Assembly (NCBI GenBank): GCA_024644345.1
Contig: JAHELE010000014.1
Coordinates: forward strand, 1-36,085
Direction of reading: 5' to 3'
DNA length: 36,085 bases
DNA from: Actinomycetes bacterium
Lineage (GTDB): Bacteria > Actinomycetota > Actinomycetes > JAHEKZ01
Shown here piece after piece: positions 33,602 to 36,085 of the stretch (positions within the stretch are counted from its first letter, which is position 1; each line of letters opens with the position of its first letter). Below the pieces are notes generated by a model, which ran no database searches, was not told the DNA's origin, and saw nothing but the letters and a program-made list of their open reading frames with translations. The position numbers were made by a program, and so were the translations under genes.

Positions 33602-34836
33602 CGAGAGACCTCCGGTGGGGTGTCGATATGGATCTGGCCGAGTCCAGCACTCAGCGTCAGGTCAAGGCTCGCACCCGGGGGGTACTCGCCAGGAATACCT
33701 AGCTGCGCCCACGACTGAGTGAGGTCGACGCCGTCGACTGACTCACGGTCGGGGAACACAACTGCCCCGACGGCGACGTCGGCATCAGCGGCGACAGTCA
33801 GGTCTGGTGGCAGCAGCACGATCAGCTCGCCGAGCCCGACCGATGCGTCGATCGACGTCGGCCCGGTGACCTCAAGGCGACGCAGGTCCAGGGTGAGCGA
33901 TCCGGCGCCGAGCGCATATTCGGACTGAAGGTCTTGCGCTGAGGTAATGCGATAGACGCGGTCCCCTGCTCCGGCGCCGGTGTTCCAGCGCACGTCGGTC
34001 GGAAGGGCTGCCAGCGGGATGAGAACTAGTACGAGGGCGACGCCGAGGGCGATCAGCCCACGCGAGCGCCCCACGAAGGCACCGACCAGCAGACCGGCCG
34101 CGACAACTCCAAGGCTCACCGACAGCACGGTCACCGCGGTGACGCTGATCACGCCACCGAGGTCGAGGGCGATCAGCGTGCCGGCCACGAGCACGGTGAA
34201 CCCGAAGGTGAGGCGGCCGAGGACCGACTTCTCCCTGGGCGCAGGTGGTGGCGGCGGGGGACCCTGGGGGAGGGCCAGGGTAGGAACACCGGGATCTGTT
34301 GGTGAGGCGGCAGGCGCAGGGGCGGTCGTGTCGGGCGCACCGACGACGGGGGAAGCGGAGCCGGGCCGCTGGGGAGACGGGCCGACGCGTCGCGTCAGGG
34401 CGACGACACCGGCGACGACCAGGAAGAGCAGGACGATGCCGCCGAATCCGGGACCGTCGCCCCAGATGCCCCACGCGAGCATGGGACCCACGATGAGGAT
34501 CCCGACCACCACAGCTGCCGCGATCGCGAGGGCATTGTGGTCGCGGAAGAAGCGTTCTCCGGCCGAGTCCGATCGAGCGTCCTCTGGGATGAAGAGCCAG
34601 CCAGCGAGGTAGAGCACGAGGCCGCTGCCGCCGAAGACGGTCAGCACCACAAAGGCGACACGCACGAGGATGGGGTCGATTCCGAGGCTGCGGGCGATGC
34701 CCGCCGCAACTCCGCCAATGACCTTGGCGTCACCGGTCGTTCGTCGCAGCGCCGGACGCGGCGGCGCAGGAGGTGGTGGTGGAGGGAGTGTGAAACCTGG
34801 GGGCGGGGGGGCGTATCCGGACGCGTTCTCTGTCAT
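33598..34836 (-). CDS. PspC-domain membrane protein with LiaF-like C-terminal domain
   Basis: This membrane protein has 412 residues. A Pro-rich N-terminus is followed by a PspC domain (about 33-85: KVIGGVAAGIARSLGIDPILVRVAFVVLTVFGGSGLVLYLAGWLFIP in outline), several further membrane segments separated by a Pro/Ala linker, and a C-terminal soluble beta-rich domain (about 300-412) like the C-terminal part of LiaF/DUF4097-type proteins. PspC proteins sense or answer membrane stress. It is divergent from a PspC-domain histidine kinase, so the two probably form one signalling unit. The ATG at 34836 is used because PspC similarity needs no earlier start; GTG 34878 is an alternative. Confidence 0.85.
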   Translation of the reverse strand: MTENASGYAPPPPGFTLPPPPPPAPPRPALRRTTGDAKVIGGVAAGIARSLGIDPILVRVAFVVLTVFGGSGLVLYLAGWLFIPEDARSDSAGERFFRDHNALAIAAAVVVGILIVGPMLAWGIWGDGPGFGGIVLLFLVVAGVVALTRRVGPSPQRPGSASPVVGAPDTTAPAPAASPTDPGVPTLALPQGPPPPPPAPREKSVLGRLTFGFTVLVAGTLIALDLGGVISVTAVTVLSVSLGVVAAGLLVGAFVGRSRGLIALGVALVLVLIPLAALPTDVRWNTGAGAGDRVYRITSAQDLQSEYALGAGSLTLDLRRLEVTGPTSIDASVGLGELIVLLPPDLTVAADADVAVGAVVFPDRESVDGVDLTQSWAQLGIPGEYPPGASLDLTLSAGLGQIHIDTPPEVSR

Positions 34837-34881
34837 GGCTCCAGCACACTCCCTTCGCCTCGCTCGCACATCCGGCACCAG

Positions 34882-34962
34882 CCCTGAAGTGACCCTGAAC
34901 CACCACCCTGAGCACCAACGGGCGATCTGGAGGGCGGTCCCTGACGACGTCGGGCGCCCTGA
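34882..34962. repeat. Five CCCTGA hexamers between the divergent PspC genes
   Basis: CCCTGA occurs in the same orientation at 34882, 34893, 34906, 34939 and 34957 within a 143-bp divergent intergenic region. The first three are 11 and 13 bp apart, near one helical turn. They could be binding half-sites for the response regulator of this locus, which is expected beyond the window end. Confidence 0.5.
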
Positions 34963-34979
34963 CCCGTCACGATAGAGGG

Positions 34980-36085
34980 ATGTCGACCAGCACCCCCCCT
35001 CCGGCCGCGGCGCCAGCGGTGCCGCGGCTGACCCGATCCTCGTCCGGGCGGATGGTGGGTGGCGTGGCCCGTGGGATCGCCGAGCACCTGCGGGTCGGTG
35101 TGTGGTGGGTCAGGGGTGCATTCGTCCTGCTGACACTCATCGGTGGATCAGGGCTCTTGGCCTACGCCATCTTGTGGGCGCTCGTTCCGTTGGACACCCA
35201 GCCACCTGGGACGGCGGCAGGTACGCCTGCCACCATCGACAGACGCGGCGCCGAGAGTTCGCTGTTGCTCGTGCTGGGCGCGACCGGCCTGGCGCTGGGG
35301 GCCCTGTTGCTCGCATCCATGGTCGGGATGGAGATCGGCACCCTCTGGCCGCTCGCGGTGGCTGGTCTCGGTGCTGCTCTTATCTGGCTGAGGGCAGATG
35401 AAGGTCAGCGTGAGCGCCTCCGCACCGGTGTCGACCGCCGCCGGTCGGGGCCGGTGCAGATCGGGCTCGGCATGGTCCTGGTCCTTGTCGGCCTGATCTC
35501 CTTCGGTCTAGGGGGCGTCGGTCTGGGGCAGGCGGGAGCCCTGCTTGCTGCTGTGGGGGTCGTCGTGGTGGGGATCGCGCTCGTCGCCAGTCCCTTTGCG
35601 CTGCGGCTGTGGCGTGAGCGGGACGCCGAACGCCGGGCGCGCATCCGCAGCGAGGAGCGCGCCGAGATCGCAGCTCAGGTGCACGACTCGGTGCTGCAGA
35701 CGTTGACCCTGATCCAGCGCAATGCTTCTGACCCGTCCACTGTGGCCCGGATAGCGCGCTCCCAAGAGCGTGATCTCCGGCGTTGGCTCTACCCCGACCC
35801 GTCCCCGCTGGCGTCGTCGTTCCGGGTCGCGCTGGAGGAGATGGCCGCTGACGTCGAGGACACCTACGGCGTCCGTGTCGAGACCGTCTGCGTCGGGGAC
35901 GTCACCGTGAACGAGGCACTCTCCGCTCTGCTGCAGGCCGCTCGTGAGGCGCTGGCCAACGCCGGGCGGCACTCAGGAGCCGAGAGCGTCTCGGTCTACG
36001 CCGAGATGGCCCCGACGGGGGTCACGGTGCACGTGCGGGATCGAGGGGCAGGTTTCGCGATCAGTGAGATCCCCGGTGATCGAAT
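34980..36085 (+). CDS. PspC-domain sensor histidine kinase (3' end cut by window)
   Basis: 368 codons are visible, and the frame is open at the window end. An N-terminal PspC domain (about 22-72: RMVGGVARGIAEHL and FVLLTLIGGSGLLAYAILWALVP) is followed by two pairs of membrane segments (about 92-137 and 155-200). The dimerisation helix with the phosphoacceptor His235 is QVHDSVLQTLTLIQR. The ATPase domain has the N-box REALANAGRHSGA and the G1 box VRDRGAGF. This is the actinobacterial PspC-kinase type, usually followed by a NarL-type response regulator, which would lie just outside. GAGGG sits directly before the ATG. Confidence 0.92.
   Translation, partial: MSTSTPPPAAAPAVPRLTRSSSGRMVGGVARGIAEHLRVGVWWVRGAFVLLTLIGGSGLLAYAILWALVPLDTQPPGTAAGTPATIDRRGAESSLLLVLGATGLALGALLLASMVGMEIGTLWPLAVAGLGAALIWLRADEGQRERLRTGVDRRRSGPVQIGLGMVLVLVGLISFGLGGVGLGQAGALLAAVGVVVVGIALVASPFALRLWRERDAERRARIRSEERAEIAAQVHDSVLQTLTLIQRNASDPSTVARIARSQERDLRRWLYPDPSPLASSFRVALEEMAADVEDTYGVRVETVCVGDVTVNEALSALLQAAREALANAGRHSGAESVSVYAEMAPTGVTVHVRDRGAGFAISEIPGDR

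Overview
This G+C-rich window comes from an actinobacterium. It carries several blocks of the conserved actinobacterial core chromosome, in the familiar order rplM-rpsI-glmM-glmS-acpS-nnr-alr-tsaE-tsaB-rimI-tsaD, then groES-groEL, a WhiB-family gene, a BldM-type regulator, a SigD/ShbA-type sigma factor with its candidate anti-sigma factor, guaB, guaB3 and guaA. From memory, part of this order matches M. tuberculosis Rv3418c-Rv3410c (groES, groEL1, whiB3, Rv3415c, sigD, rsdA, guaB2, guaB3) and the Streptomyces whiD-bldM-shbA-guaB region. A chemotaxis receptor behind a sigma-28-type promoter suggests a motile organism. A motile member of the Micrococcales is my guess for the lineage, not something the sequence proves.

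Layout. 1-651: 5' part of an MFS transporter (minus strand), running off the window. 678-5552: ribosomal proteins L13 and S9, then amino-sugar synthesis (GlmM, GlmS) and holo-ACP synthase. 5562-11973: a tightly packed plus-strand run: NAD(P)HX repair, alanine racemase, an alpha/beta hydrolase, TsaE, TsaB, RimI and TsaD. Most of its junctions are 4-bp stop/start overlaps. 12091-14328: a Tat-exported PHP-type metallohydrolase with an unusual leader, and an ABM-domain protein. 14325-15539: a methyltransferase on the minus strand. 15579-17812: CIRCE-controlled groES-groEL.

17837-22534: a regulatory island with WhiD/WhiB3 (minus), a MerR regulator with a B12-binding domain, a TPR-like protein, BldM, a SigD/ShbA-type sigma factor and an RsdA-like membrane protein with a 45-bp tandem repeat. 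22586-30425: guanine nucleotide synthesis (guaB, guaB3, guaA), interrupted by a minus-strand pair of ABC exporter half-subunits whose ATP-site defects are complementary. 30431-32871: a chemotaxis receptor with a sigma-28-like promoter, followed by a short Trp-rich reading frame that may have its own sigma-28-like promoter. 32906-36085: a Nudix hydrolase, then a divergent PspC-domain membrane-stress locus (PspC protein plus a small membrane protein on minus, a PspC-domain histidine kinase on plus, cut by the window end).

Most of the window is core genome. The parts most worth a second look are the asymmetric ABC exporter, the three alternating inverted repeats in the leader of the PHP hydrolase, the receptor/small-protein pair with sigma-28-like promoters, the B12-binding MerR protein beside whiD and bldM, and the repeated hexamer between the two PspC transcription units. 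I saw no tRNA or rRNA genes, CRISPR arrays, insertion sequences or phage genes. No gene-free gap exceeds 300 bases; the longest, 15540-15755, is the groES control region.
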